Shown here: positions 52,284 through 61,668 of the stretch, in pieces | Layout of the letters: each line of letters begins with the position of its first letter | Numbering within the stretch: the stretch's first letter is position 1 | Origin: Alkalihalobacillus deserti | GTDB taxonomy: Bacteria; Bacillota; Bacilli; Bacillales; Bacillaceae_D | DNA length: 64,000 nt | Reading direction: 5' to 3' | Assembly (NCBI RefSeq): GCF_020734105.1 | Contig: NZ_JAJAFR010000012.1 | Coordinates: 1-64,000, forward strand | The notes under the pieces: generated by a model | Told to the model about the DNA's origin: nothing | Databases searched by the model: none | Seen by the model: only the letters and a program-made list of their open reading frames with translations | Made by a program: the position numbers and the translations under genes

Positions 52284-52434
52284 GAGCTTAAATATGAACA
52301 ACTATTTTTGCTATTTAACTTTTAGCTTATCTAATTTAAATATTCCCACTTTTATGTAAAATCAGCCTATCTCTAAATCGAATCATGATAATAGAGTGTC
52401 TGACCTACCATAGAACAAAGCAAAGCTCAAATAA

Positions 52435-53181
52435 TTATTGTTGAGTTAAAATAACTGGACCGTTTTTCGTGATCACCAATGTATGTTCATATTGTGCAGA
52501 TAATTTGCCGTCTACAGTTCGTGCGGTCCATCCATTTGCATCTAACTTACTGCCCCATGCTCCTTGATTTATCATTGGTTCGATGGTGATGACCATCCCT
52601 TCTTTGAGTCTCAGACCTCTGCCAGGTGCACCAAAATGAAGAATTTGTGGCTCTTCGTGAAGGGTCGGTCCAATGCCATGTCCTGTAAAATCTCTAACAA
52701 CGGAAAATCCTTCAGGTTCCACATATGTTTGGATAGCATGACCGATATCGCCTAACCGATTCCCAATAAGAGCTTGTTCAATCCCTTTATAAAGCGATTT
52801 CTCAGTGACTTCTAATAATTTTTTGGCACTACTTGAAATGTCTCCAACCGGATATGTCCAAGCTGAATCTGCCAACCCGCCTTTATAGTTTACGACCATA
52901 TCGATTGTAACGATATCTCCGTCCTTTAGAGACTGATTTCTCGGGAATCCATGACAAATTTCATCGTTCACTGAGGCGCATGTTGCATATTCATAACCCT
53001 TATAGCCTTTTTGTTCTGGTGTTGCTCCATTTTCTTGTAAAAAACCTTCTACAAACGTATCAATCTCTAAAGTTGTAATGCCTGGTTTAATCAGTTTAGC
53101 AATTTCTTTATGGCAAGAAGCCAATATGACACCAGCTTGTTGCATTAATTTAATTTCTCTTTCGCTTTTTAAGTTCACCAT
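52435..53181 (-). CDS. map: Methionine aminopeptidase type I
   Basis: A 248-residue protein starting MVNLKSEREIKLMQQAGVIL after AGGAGTGAG; 16 in-frame codons upstream have no start signal. It removes initiator Met from nascent proteins. Metal ligands occur in IVTIDMVVNYKGGLADSAWT (two Asp), GHGIGPTLHEEP (His), MVITIEPMINQG (Glu) and SAQYEHTLVIT (Glu). It is a second-type map such as B. subtilis mapB (yflG), outside the ribosomal protein operon. Confidence 0.93.
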   Translation of the reverse strand: MVNLKSEREIKLMQQAGVILASCHKEIAKLIKPGITTLEIDTFVEGFLQENGATPEQKGYKGYEYATCASVNDEICHGFPRNQSLKDGDIVTIDMVVNYKGGLADSAWTYPVGDISSSAKKLLEVTEKSLYKGIEQALIGNRLGDIGHAIQTYVEPEGFSVVRDFTGHGIGPTLHEEPQILHFGAPGRGLRLKEGMVITIEPMINQGAWGSKLDANGWTARTVDGKLSAQYEHTLVITKNGPVILTQQ

Positions 53182-53325
53182 ATAACTCACTCCTAAACGT
53201 TGATATCTTAATATAAATGTTGTCCTCACTTAAGAAACTTTAAGTGTCCTTAACTAGATTAACTCTAAAGTTCTCCTTTTTCAATAATACCCAGTACGTG
53301 TCTACAACGTCATCTACTCTTTCAT

Positions 53326-53910
53326 TCATGGTTCTTTATTCTTATCACCTGAAAAGTTTTCAAACTTAAAGCAATCCGTTGTATGATCATGTACCAAACC
53401 GGTAGCTTGCATAAAAGAATAACAAATCGTAGGGCCAACAAATTTAAAACCGTGAGCTTTCAGAGATTTACTCATTTTTTCAGAAATAGCATTCTTTGAA
53501 GGGACTTCTTTGCTAGAAGCCCATTGATTTACAATTGTCTTATGATCAACAAATGACCAAATGAAATTTGAAAAACTACCATGTTCCATTTGTATTTTTA
53601 TTATACAGTTCGCGTTATGTATAACAGAATTTAATTTCAATTTATGTTGAATAAGGTCTCGATTCGTTAACAATTCTTCTTGTTCCTCTTCCGTAAAAGC
53701 TGCGACTCTATCAATAGAAAAATCATGGTAAGCCCTTTTATAATACTCTCGTTTTTTAAGAACAGTTAACCAGCTTAATCCTGCCTGTGCCCCTTCAAGG
53801 GTAAGGTATTCAAATAATTTTTGATCATTAAATATCGGACTCCCCCACTCATGATCATGATATTCTTTTAATAATTCGTGAGCCACAGCCCACTTACACC
53901 TGCATAACAT
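53326..53910 (-). CDS. tag: DNA-3-methyladenine glycosylase I
   Basis: A 194-residue protein after GAAGGAGAA. It removes 3-methyladenine from alkylated DNA. RCKWAVAHELLKEYHDHEWG, then FEYLTLEGAQAGLSWLTVLK, is the substrate pocket. The Zn ligands are the N-terminal Cys (LCRC), His in GLVHDHTTDC and its Cys. Length is normal. RCSW of the family is RCKW here, a mild change. Confidence 0.93.
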   Translation of the reverse strand: MLCRCKWAVAHELLKEYHDHEWGSPIFNDQKLFEYLTLEGAQAGLSWLTVLKKREYYKRAYHDFSIDRVAAFTEEEQEELLTNRDLIQHKLKLNSVIHNANCIIKIQMEHGSFSNFIWSFVDHKTIVNQWASSKEVPSKNAISEKMSKSLKAHGFKFVGPTICYSFMQATGLVHDHTTDCFKFENFSGDKNKEP

Positions 53911-54041
53911 AAATTCTCCTTCTCTGCTACTTTCAGTCTTGATTCTAGCTCATTGAAATAACACACTATTATCAATGTTTTTTCACTTCATCAGTTTAAA
54001 CCATTATGAACTTAAAAAACACGCAGTTTAGCGATTAGTGA

Positions 54042-54449
54042 CTAGAAGTATTTAAAGAAACCTAAGCATCTTTTGTAGAGTGTTAAGGTAAGTAGGTCAG
54101 GACGTAAGGCATTATCGGTTGTTTGACCTAAAGAAATACTGTAAATAATCCCTCCACCCGATGGGATTCCATTTTCATTTTCTGTAACTATGGATAAATA
54201 AAAGGTTTCATTATTTTCAAGGGCCTTTAGATGCCTTTGAACCCGATTAGTTGCTTCAGATAACATCTAATTGTAAATTTGTGTATTAAATTTCATCGAA
54301 GTTACCATATTATTTGAATCCGTTGCAGCTATAGACATTAAAGTTGGTTTAATTCCCCGCTCAATAATCTTAAATGAGAGCAAGAGGATATATCGAAATG
54401 GAATCGGTCCTTTACGAGAGCGAGGTTTGTATTTACTTGGTGTTCTCAT
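54042..54449 (-). pseudogene. yunB: yunB (sporulation protein) remnant
   Basis: The first frame MRTPSKYKPRSRKGPIPFRY, then ILLLSF, is a YunB start. The membrane helix is then mostly deleted, joining KIIERGIKPTLMSIAATDSN and VTSMKFNTQIYN to a TAG. The same frame continues MLSEATNRVQRHLKALENNE and SGGGIIYSISLGQTTDNALR, then loses similarity and ends at 54042, about 100 residues short. YunB is a sigma-E-dependent protein needed for full spore quality in B. subtilis. Here it carries at least two deletions and a stop. Confidence 0.85.
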
Positions 54450-54572
54450 GTCAGCCCCTCTTTATTCATTTTTATGCAACAAGGTTAGGAGTTTGACCAA
54501 ATAAAATGGAAATGGTTTGACCATAAATTTTATGGAATATTACTGATATCATATTAAATGTTAGAGAAAGCA

Positions 54573-55556
54573 TCAAACCCTTTTATTTTTTCTCATAGAT
54601 TCGCAAACAATTACTTCACGAGAAAATGATCCTTTTTTCGCAACACAACGGTCGACTATGTCAAACCCCGCCTTAACAAGAATAGAATCAATTGGATCAA
54701 TGGTTATGACAACAACTTTATCAGCAAATTTATAGGCACTCTTAAGCATGGCTAATTGTGAATCAGGAGACAAAACCGAACATAAATTGTATGGCATATC
54801 AATTATGGCCACATCATAATGATCTCTTACATTTCGCATATCACCTAGATTCACTTCTCCTTCAAATCCAAAATAACCTATATTTTCTCTAGCACCTGGG
54901 ATTACAAGAGGGTTTAAATCTCTGCCTACAATGTCTAATCCCATTGATAATGCTTCGATCAAAACCGTTCCAATTCCGCAACAAGGGTCTATTACTTTAT
55001 TTCCAGTCGTGATAGGAGATGCAATATTAACCACGGCCCTTGCAACACGAGTACTTAAAGCGGTGGAATAATTATGTGGTTTTGCTTGGTGCTTTAACCA
55101 AATGGCCTTACTTTTTATATATTTACCAAATAGCCATCCTTCATTTAACTTCATAATTGCAAATATCATTTCTGGATTTATTAAATCAACCTTTCCTCGA
55201 ATTCTCGTCCCCACTTCCCGTTCAATCGATCGTCTTTCCTTAAATTCGACTTTGTCAGTCTTTTCTTGATCTCCATGTTGAACAAACATAACTTTAAATG
55301 GTTGTTCTACAATTTTCAATTCTTTCACCTGTTGAACCATCTCTTCTAAGGAAGGTGTTTGATAAGTCACATCCACTCTTGCTTTTATAAAGGGACTTCG
55401 ACTGGGGTCTATTTTCAGTGGACTTTGTAAAACAGAAGAGGAGGTATCAAATCCAAATAATGACCGCATTTCCAACTTACACAAAGAAATTTCATCTTCA
55501 TGATAGGAATACGTATATATAAATTTTGCAGGTATTGTTTTAGTAAGCTTTGTCAT
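54573..55556 (-). CDS. TRM11/RlmKL-type RNA methyltransferase
   Basis: A 327-residue protein. The N-terminal part (residues 1-150) resembles a diverged THUMP-like region. The C-terminal Rossmann domain has KVIDPCCGIGTVLIEALSMG (SAM loop), DIVGRDLNPLVIPGARENIG (acidic ribose binder) and VAIIDMPYNLCS (a DPPY-type catalytic motif, DMPY here). It probably methylates guanine N2 or adenine N6 in RNA. The substrate is not known. Confidence 0.83.
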   Translation of the reverse strand: MTKLTKTIPAKFIYTYSYHEDEISLCKLEMRSLFGFDTSSSVLQSPLKIDPSRSPFIKARVDVTYQTPSLEEMVQQVKELKIVEQPFKVMFVQHGDQEKTDKVEFKERRSIEREVGTRIRGKVDLINPEMIFAIMKLNEGWLFGKYIKSKAIWLKHQAKPHNYSTALSTRVARAVVNIASPITTGNKVIDPCCGIGTVLIEALSMGLDIVGRDLNPLVIPGARENIGYFGFEGEVNLGDMRNVRDHYDVAIIDMPYNLCSVLSPDSQLAMLKSAYKFADKVVVITIDPIDSILVKAGFDIVDRCVAKKGSFSREVIVCESMRKNKRV

Positions 55557-55660
55557 CTAACTACTTCCCATCTTTCTATAACTTATTATCTACATTATAG
55601 TTGAAATATTGATCAAATACCGTAATTAGAATATTAAGCTAGCTTAAGAATATATCGCAA

Positions 55661-55699
55661 AAAAACCTGACTACCTTATTTTATGAAGGTGGTCAGGTT
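55661..55699 (-). terminator. Terminator of htpG
   Basis: Arms AACCTGACTACCTT and AAGGTGGTCAGGTT, 14 pairs with one mismatch, followed on the minus strand by TTTTTTTGCG. Confidence 0.88.
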
Positions 55700-55713
55700 A
55701 GTTCGCTCCAAAG

Positions 55714-57588
55714 CTAAATCATAATTTTACACATGTCATTTGTAAAGTCCACTGGGTCTTGAAGTGGCAATCCTTCTATAAGTAGCGCTTGACTATAAAG
55801 TAATTTAGTATATAGACTTAGTTTCTCTTGATCTGTCTCAAAAGCATTTTTCAATGATGTAAAGACATCATGATTGGTATTGAGTTCTAGTACCTTATCC
55901 GCTTTGATATTTTGATTATCTGGCATAGCTTGAAGTATTTTTTCCATTTCAATTGTTACTTCGCCATCCGTCGCTATACAGACTGGATGTGATTTCAACC
56001 TTTTTGATACCCGAACATCCTTTACCTTATCTACTAAGATCTTTTTCATAGCTTCAAACAACTCTTTATGGTCTTTCTCTTCTGTTTGTTCACTCTGAGA
56101 ATCCTCTTCTAAACCTAAATCACCACTCGATATAGATTTGAACTCTTTCTCGTTATAAGTTGCTAACATTTTAATAGCGAATTCATCAATATCTTCAGTG
56201 AAATATAAGACTTCATAGCCTTTATCTGACACTAATTCCATCTGTGGCAGCTTTTCGATTCTTTCATTCGTTTCTCCTGAAGCATAATAAATGTATTTCT
56301 GATCATCAGTCATTCTTGACACATACTCGGCTAGAGTGACCATCTTCTTTTCTTTCGAAGAGTAAAACATTAATAGATCTTGTAGTGCATCTTTATTAGA
56401 GCCGAAATCCGTGTATACGCCATATTTCAGTTGTCTACCAAATGACTGGTAAAACTGCTCATACTTTTCCCGCTCATCTTTTAATAAGCTTTGTAATTGA
56501 CTTTTTATTTTACTTTTGATGTTTTTTGCAATTAACTTTAATTGACGGTCATGTTGCAAGATCTCTCTTGAGATATTTAACGATAAATCCTCTGAATCCA
56601 CCATCCCTTTAACAAAACTGAAATGATCAGGTAGTAAATCAGCGCACTTATTCATGATTAATACTCCATTTGAATACAATTCTAAGCCCTTCTCATACTC
56701 TTTTGTATAAAAATCAAACGGAATGTTTTCTGGAATATACAAAATAGCATTATATCTCACAGCACCATCGACACTAATATGAAGATGTTTAAGCGGTTTG
56801 TCGAAACCATAATGTTTCTCTTTATAGAAATTCTCATAGTCTTCCGTTGTTAGTTCATTTCTATTTTTTCTCCAGATCGGCACCATACTGTTAATGGTCT
56901 GTACATCTGTATACTCTTCCCACTCACTTTCGCTCCCTTCTTTAAGTCTTTTTTCAGTAAGCTCCATTTTAATTGGGTACCGAATGAAATCTGAGTATTT
57001 CTTAATGATCGCTTTCAAACGATAATCTTCTAAATACTCATCATAATTCTCATCTTCTGAGTTTTCTTTTATTTTTAAGACGATTTCTGTACCAAAAGAC
57101 TCTTTTTCAGCTGACTCTAAAGTATATCCATCCGCTCCATCCGACTCCCATTTAAATGCCTCGTTTGTACTAATTGCTTTACTCGTTACTGTAACCTCAT
57201 CTGCAACCATAAAAGCGGAATAAAACCCAACTCCAAACTGACCAATGATATCGTGCCCATCTTTTAACTCGTTTTCATTTTTAAAAGCTAAAGATCCACT
57301 CTTAGCAATCGTTCCTAGGTTTATTTCCAGTTCTTCTTTCGTCATCCCGATTCCTGTATCCGAGATTTTTAATATTCTCTTTTCCTTGTCAGCAGCGACT
57401 TTTATGTAATAACTGTCTTTATCAAAGTTAATCGCCTCATCTGTTAAGGCTTTGTAATACATTTTGTCAATCGCGTCACTAGCATTTGAAATTAATTCTC
57501 TTAGAAAAATTTCCTTTTGCGTATAAATGGAATTAATCATCATTTCTAAAAGTCGTTTCGATTCTGCTTTAAATTGCTTTCTTGTCAT
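55714..57588 (-). CDS. htpG: Hsp90-family chaperone HtpG
   Basis: A 624-residue protein starting [20 protein letters not shown] after AAGGGGAGC; six codons farther up overlap that site. The N-terminal GHKL ATPase has [40 protein letters not shown] and [20 protein letters not shown]. Middle (about 230-500) and C-terminal dimerisation domains follow. It is a dimeric ATP-dependent chaperone. A perfect CIRCE lies 80 nt upstream, which implies HrcA repression; B. subtilis htpG is not known to be under HrcA. Confidence 0.96.
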   Translation of the reverse strand: MTRKQFKAESKRLLEMMINSIYTQKEIFLRELISNASDAIDKMYYKALTDEAINFDKDSYYIKVAADKEKRILKISDTGIGMTKEELEINLGTIAKSGSLAFKNENELKDGHDIIGQFGVGFYSAFMVADEVTVTSKAISTNEAFKWESDGADGYTLESAEKESFGTEIVLKIKENSEDENYDEYLEDYRLKAIIKKYSDFIRYPIKMELTEKRLKEGSESEWEEYTDVQTINSMVPIWRKNRNELTTEDYENFYKEKHYGFDKPLKHLHISVDGAVRYNAILYIPENIPFDFYTKEYEKGLELYSNGVLIMNKCADLLPDHFSFVKGMVDSEDLSLNISREILQHDRQLKLIAKNIKSKIKSQLQSLLKDEREKYEQFYQSFGRQLKYGVYTDFGSNKDALQDLLMFYSSKEKKMVTLAEYVSRMTDDQKYIYYASGETNERIEKLPQMELVSDKGYEVLYFTEDIDEFAIKMLATYNEKEFKSISSGDLGLEEDSQSEQTEEKDHKELFEAMKKILVDKVKDVRVSKRLKSHPVCIATDGEVTIEMEKILQAMPDNQNIKADKVLELNTNHDVFTSLKNAFETDQEKLSLYTKLLYSQALLIEGLPLQDPVDFTNDMCKIMI

Positions 57589-57667
57589 ATTGTAGCTCCC
57601 CTTCAAAAAATAAATTCAACTAGCGCTTTCGGATTGTGAAAACGGCCAGATCAGACTCAGTAAGAAA

Positions 57668-57694
57668 TTAGCACTCTCGATTAACGAGTGCTAA
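57668..57694 (-). promoter_or_regulatory. CIRCE element of htpG
   Basis: TTAGCACTC (57668-57676), nine bases, GAGTGCTAA (57686-57694): a perfect CIRCE, the HrcA operator. It follows a sigma-A-type -35 (TTGACA, 57735-57730) at the expected distance for the transcription start. Confidence 0.95.
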
Positions 57695-57869
57695 TTCATA
57701 TTTTTTATTTACCATACTTTAATATATTGTGTCAACAATTATAAGGAGATTGATTTAATTACAGTAATAAATATAGATATTGAAAGACATGAATGAATAA
57801 TTATAGGAATAACAGTAAATATGATATAATGAGCAAACTAAATATATTAGATCATTTACTGGAGGCAAC

Positions 57870-58334
57870 ATGTTAACATTTGAAGAAAAATTAGCAATTA
57901 TTGAATCTTTCCCTGAACTAGAAAGAAAAGATGTCTCACTAGGAAGAGTTAATTTCCATTACAACATGAGTCACTATGATCAAAAAAACGTTGTTTATCA
58001 TTTACATCCAAATGGAAATGGTTTTGTCTATGCTGGGAAAATGACAGGCTACCAAACAAATGATAAGGGGATGGTCAACATCCGTGATTTTACGGAAAAA
58101 GCCATTCGTTCTACGATCAGAAAATCTATTCTCTCTCTCATTCCAAAGCAAACGGAAGTAACAAATGAACCAAAAGAAGAAGTATGGATTAATGAGAATA
58201 CTGTAACACTCACCTTACTAAAAGAAGAGGAAATCTGGAACGTTTATGCTGATGACAACATTCTAGACGGAACCTTTAATTCTTATGGAGAAGCCACGCA
58301 GTATTTAGATGAAGAAGGATTTTCACGGATTTAA
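57870..58334 (+). CDS. Conserved Bacillus-type protein of unknown function
   Basis: A 154-residue protein after TGGAGGCAAC. FEEKLAIIESFPELERKDVS, then SLGRVNFHYNMSHYDQKNVV and YHLHPNGNGFVYAGKMTGYQ, form a likely small alpha/beta domain. The C-terminal part (KEEEIWNVYADDNILDGTFN, YGEATQYLDEEGF) is acidic. No signal peptide. I do not recognise a named family. It has its own terminator. Confidence 0.7.
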   Translation: MLTFEEKLAIIESFPELERKDVSLGRVNFHYNMSHYDQKNVVYHLHPNGNGFVYAGKMTGYQTNDKGMVNIRDFTEKAIRSTIRKSILSLIPKQTEVTNEPKEEVWINENTVTLTLLKEEEIWNVYADDNILDGTFNSYGEATQYLDEEGFSRI

Positions 58335-58362
58335 AGATTATTAAAAAATAATGTTTTGCAAT

Positions 58363-58396
58363 AAAAGCGATGCTATCAACTATGAGCATCGCTTTT
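58363..58396 (+). terminator. Terminator of the gene at 57870
   Basis: Perfect 11-bp arms AAAAGCGATGC and GCATCGCTTTT, 12-nt loop, followed by ATATATTTT. Confidence 0.8.
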
Positions 58397-58643
58397 ATAT
58401 ATTTTAAGGGGAGACTAACTTTTTTCGGTTTTTCTACGTTTGATAATACATAAATTGAGGGTAGTAATCTTAGAAAACTGATAATAAGCATCAAAATCAG
58501 CCTCAATCCAGGATTATGGGAATTTACCACAACAGAAGCTGGCTGCCAATCATTCGGTAATAGGCCATTCCTCCGTGATAATTAGCATCTCTAACTATTT
58601 GATGTGTGCCCCCACATTCCTTATGGTTGAAATTCTCTCCTTT

Positions 58644-58674
58644 TAAAAAAACAGTTGAGATGACTGTCTCAACT
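58644..58674 (-). terminator. Terminator of clpE
   Basis: Perfect arms AGTTGAGA and TCTCAACT around TGACTG, followed on the minus strand by TGTTTTTTT. Confidence 0.8.
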
Positions 58675-58686
58675 ATTTTGACTATC

Positions 58687-60843
58687 TTACTTAGATGATA
58701 ATACAGTAATCTTTCCATCAACAACATCGACTTTAAATGAAAGAAGCTTTTCTTCAGTATCAATAATAATCGAAGTAATTTGATCTTCTATATGCTCTTG
58801 AATTGCACGACGTAATGGACGAGCACCAAAAGCTTTGTGATAACCAAGTTCGGCTACTTTTTCCTTGGCTTCATCTGTCACTTCAAGGAGAAAATCTTGT
58901 TCTAGAAGTGCTCCTCGTAGTTCCTCTAACATAATTTCAACAATTTTAATCAAATCATGTTTCTCTAAGTGCTCAAATTCAATAATCGAGTCAATACGGT
59001 TTAAAAACTCAGGTTTGAAGTATGCTCGCAAACTCTCTAGAATGCTTTCGGTAGCGAGTACCTGATGACCATCTGAGTCACTAAATCCAATTCCAGCTAC
59101 CTTCTTATCGGTCACACCTGCATTAGACGTCATGATAATGACCGTTTCATTGAAACTAACCGTTCTTCCTTGGCTATCCGTCAGGCGACCGTCCTCCATT
59201 ATTTGTAAGAACATATTCATTACGTCAGGATGTGCTTTTTCTATTTCATCTAAGAGAATGATCGAATATGGATTACGTCGAACTTGTTCCGTTAATTGAC
59301 CGGCTTCGTCATGGCCTACGTATCCTGGAGGAGATCCAATTAATTTAGAAATAGAATGCCTTTCCATATACTCACTCATATCAAGACGTATCATGGAATC
59401 CTTCGTCCCGAACAATTCAGCTGCTAAAGTTTTTGTTAACTCCGTTTTACCCGTTCCTGTTGGGCCCACAAATAAGAATGAAGCTGTTGGACGAGACTTC
59501 GGTTTTAATCCTACACGTGCGCGTAGGATCGCTTTTGCGACTTTTTCAATTGCTTTGTTTTGTCCAATTACTTTCTTACTTAGATTCTTTTGTAAATCTT
59601 TCATTTTCAATTGCTCTGACTTCTGAAGTTGTTTAACTGGAATTCCTGTACTAGTTTCGATAATGTCTTGTATATGCCGAATCGTAATTTCAGTCGCAGG
59701 TACCAATATTCCGTTTTCAATTTTGCTTTTTAACGCTAGCTCTTCATCGCGAAGCTTTGCTGCTTTTTCATAGTCTTCTTGTTTTGTTGCACCCTCTTTT
59801 TCACGAGTAATATCATCAAGACGTTTTTGTAATTTCACTTTATCTGTTTCTTCTTGTGTTAAGTTTAATTTAGAACCAGCTTCATCTAGTAAATCAATTG
59901 CCTTATCCGGTAGGAAACGATCTTGAATGTAACGATCAGATAACGTCACACAAGCCTTTAACACTTGATCCGAATACGTCACATTGTGATAGTTTTCATA
60001 AATAGGTCGAATTCCTTTTAGAATTTCAAATGCTTCATCTACGGTTGGTTCCTTTACGACAACTGGTTGGAATCGACGTTCTAAGGCTGGATCTTTCTCA
60101 ATCATTCGATATTCTTTTAATGTAGTTGCGCCAATAATCTGGAAATCTCCTCTTGCCAATGCTGGTTTTAATATATTTCCTGCATCCATTGAGCCTTCAG
60201 ATGTACTACCAGCACCGACCATCATGTGTAACTCATCAATAAATAGAATCACATTATCACGTTGTTGTAGTTCACTTACAAGTTTTTGCATATTTTCTTC
60301 AAATTGGCCTCTATAACTTGTACCAGAAACTAAAGAGGTAATGTCTAATACATATACTTCTTTATTAAGGAGCTTTGATGGGACTTCTCCTTTGACAATT
60401 TTAAGAGCAAATCCTTCTGCGATTGCCGTTTTACCCACCCCTGCTTCACCAATTAAGACGGGATTGTTTTTAGAACGTCGATTTAATACTTCAATAGCGC
60501 GTGCAATTTCTTTCTCGCGACCAATGACACCATCAATACGTCCTTGTCTCGCTTCTTCAGATAAATTACGCCCATGTTGATTTAGAAATCCACTTCCTCC
60601 TTGTTTTAAAGGAGTTTCTTTTACTTGTTGTTGTGTAAACCCATTCGCAAATTGATTTCCTTGTGCTTGGATAAATCCTTTGAACAGATCATCAAAGTTA
60701 AACGAGTTCATTCCAATCTGATGGTTTATTTGACCATAACAATCTGAACACAATGAAATTTTCTTTTTTGATTGATTAATAATCAGGTTTATTGAAACAT
60801 CTGCTTGATTTTTTTGACATTTTTCACATAACATATTTTTCAT
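58687..60843 (-). CDS. clpE: ATP-dependent Clp protease ATPase subunit ClpE
   Basis: An approximately 718-residue Hsp100 protein. The N-terminal zinc finger [10 protein letters not shown]...LCSDCYGQ (two CxxC) distinguishes ClpE from ClpC. AAA-1 has [20 protein letters not shown] (Walker A) and [17 protein letters not shown]; a UVR-type coiled segment ([20 protein letters not shown]) follows; AAA-2 has [20 protein letters not shown]. The IGF-type ClpP loop is VAGIGFSD. It unfolds proteins for ClpP. Translation may begin at the ATG four codons in (MLCEKCQ), where spacing to AAAGGATG is better. Confidence 0.95.
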   Translation of the reverse strand: MKNMLCEKCQKNQADVSINLIINQSKKKISLCSDCYGQINHQIGMNSFNFDDLFKGFIQAQGNQFANGFTQQQVKETPLKQGGSGFLNQHGRNLSEEARQGRIDGVIGREKEIARAIEVLNRRSKNNPVLIGEAGVGKTAIAEGFALKIVKGEVPSKLLNKEVYVLDITSLVSGTSYRGQFEENMQKLVSELQQRDNVILFIDELHMMVGAGSTSEGSMDAGNILKPALARGDFQIIGATTLKEYRMIEKDPALERRFQPVVVKEPTVDEAFEILKGIRPIYENYHNVTYSDQVLKACVTLSDRYIQDRFLPDKAIDLLDEAGSKLNLTQEETDKVKLQKRLDDITREKEGATKQEDYEKAAKLRDEELALKSKIENGILVPATEITIRHIQDIIETSTGIPVKQLQKSEQLKMKDLQKNLSKKVIGQNKAIEKVAKAILRARVGLKPKSRPTASFLFVGPTGTGKTELTKTLAAELFGTKDSMIRLDMSEYMERHSISKLIGSPPGYVGHDEAGQLTEQVRRNPYSIILLDEIEKAHPDVMNMFLQIMEDGRLTDSQGRTVSFNETVIIMTSNAGVTDKKVAGIGFSDSDGHQVLATESILESLRAYFKPEFLNRIDSIIEFEHLEKHDLIKIVEIMLEELRGALLEQDFLLEVTDEAKEKVAELGYHKAFGARPLRRAIQEHIEDQITSIIIDTEEKLLSFKVDVVDGKITVLSSK

Positions 60844-60858
60844 CCTTTCAATCCTTAC

Positions 60859-60881
60859 TTTGACTTTGACTATCTTTGATC
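60859..60881 (-). promoter_or_regulatory. CtsR operator 2, clpE leader
   Basis: Three heptads TTTGAC(T) or TTTGATC lie on the plus strand, at 60859, 60865 and 60875. The last two are spaced by ATC, so they fit the CtsR repeat with one mismatch (TTTGATC). Multiple CtsR heptads are known before clpE in Bacillus. Confidence 0.8.
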
Positions 60882-60928
60882 AATTTTATAAAAATTAAAG
60901 CCCGTAGGCTGTATTAGTGATTAAGATT

Positions 60929-60957
60929 ATTATATTTGACCTTATTTGACTTTTCAA
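60929..60957 (-). promoter_or_regulatory. clpE promoter with CtsR operator as its spacer
   Basis: On the minus strand: -35 TTGAAA (60957-60952), a 17-bp spacer, -10 TATAAT (60934-60929). The spacer is exactly the CtsR box AGTCAAA-TAA-GGTCAAA (60951-60935). CtsR binding would exclude RNA polymerase completely; heat inactivates CtsR. Confidence 0.93.
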
Positions 60958-60999
60958 GTGAAAAGCACTGAAATGTTAAATCCATTATAATAACTACGC

Positions 61000-61029
61000 A
61001 AAAAGACCAGTTCCATCAGGACCTGATCT
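61000..61029 (-). terminator. Terminator of rnpB, beyond an inserted repeat
   Basis: Eleven-pair arms AGATCAGGTCC and GGAACTGGTCT (two wobble or mismatch pairs), loop TGAT, followed on the minus strand by TTTTGCG. It is about 110 nt past the end of the RNA, with a palindromic element in between. Confidence 0.75.
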
Positions 61030-61045
61030 ACTTATTTCTAATTAG

Positions 61046-61126
61046 AGCCGCCATTGCCGCTTAATATAAGTTAACCACCACTTCTAAAAGTGGTGGTTAA
61101 CTTATATTTATCACGTACAATGCAGC
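61046..61126. repeat. Palindrome-associated element, copy 2, at the 3' end of rnpB
   Basis: The ends AGCCGCCATTGCCGCTTAAT and CACGTACAATGCAGC match the element at 38466-38639. The interior is a perfect 21-bp stem, with AAGTTAACCACCACTT ending its left arm and loop CTAA (61063-61108). It lies between rnpB and its terminator. Confidence 0.7.
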
Positions 61127-61136
61127 GCAATCTGTA

Positions 61137-61548
61137 TCGATAACGTTCGATAAGCCATGTTTTGTTCCTTTGTACTGCAAACGGTTTTACCCTCGTACTC
61201 CGGTGGTAATCATCTATCTACAGTTGGCAATACCAATCTGTCTATCTCTCCGTTGTTATTCCTTCAAGATAGTTCCCCTACCAAGTTTGGGTTTCTCGCT
61301 CGTGGGGTTTACCGCGTTCCACCTCTTTCATTTCTAAAAGAGCTTCGTCACTGTGGCACTTTTCAGGGGTACTCAACCATAGCCTGTGGCCTTAGGCGTT
61401 TTTCCCCGCCGGCAATCCAGTAACACCAGATTGCCCTAGCTTATTGTTTCGCTAGGCACGAACACTACGATCATTTCAGATCGTGCGAGCATGGACTTTC
61501 CTCTACACCTAATGATGCAGCGATTACCTAAACGTTATCTCAGTTGCT
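61137..61548 (-). ncRNA. rnpB: RNase P RNA, type B
   Basis: About 410 nt on the minus strand match the B. subtilis-type RNA in order: GGTAATCGCTGCA, GAGGAAAGTCCATGCTCGCA, GTAGTGTTCGTGCCTAGCGA, AAGTGCCACAGTGACGAAG, GTGGAACGCGGTAAACCCC, ACGAGCGAGAAACCCAAA, GTAGGGGAAC, CTGTAGATAGATGATTACC, and AGTACAAAGGAACAAAACAT with GGCTTA near the 3' end. It is the catalytic RNA that trims tRNA 5' leaders. Ends are approximate. Confidence 0.96.
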
Positions 61549-61668
61549 GTAGCAATAGTATATAATGAATTGTAATTCTGCGCAACTAGAAATATTTGGA
61601 TATCAGTTTTCTAAGATGCCAATGTTTAAAGTAAAGCAATATCAAAAGTACCCCTCTAGTTAACTAAG

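Noticed and set aside
58524..58643. Minus-strand frame ending before clpE's terminator (CGGTHQIVRDANYHGGMAYY)
   Set aside because: It looks somewhat protein-like but has no start, no recognisable family and begins in the terminator region.
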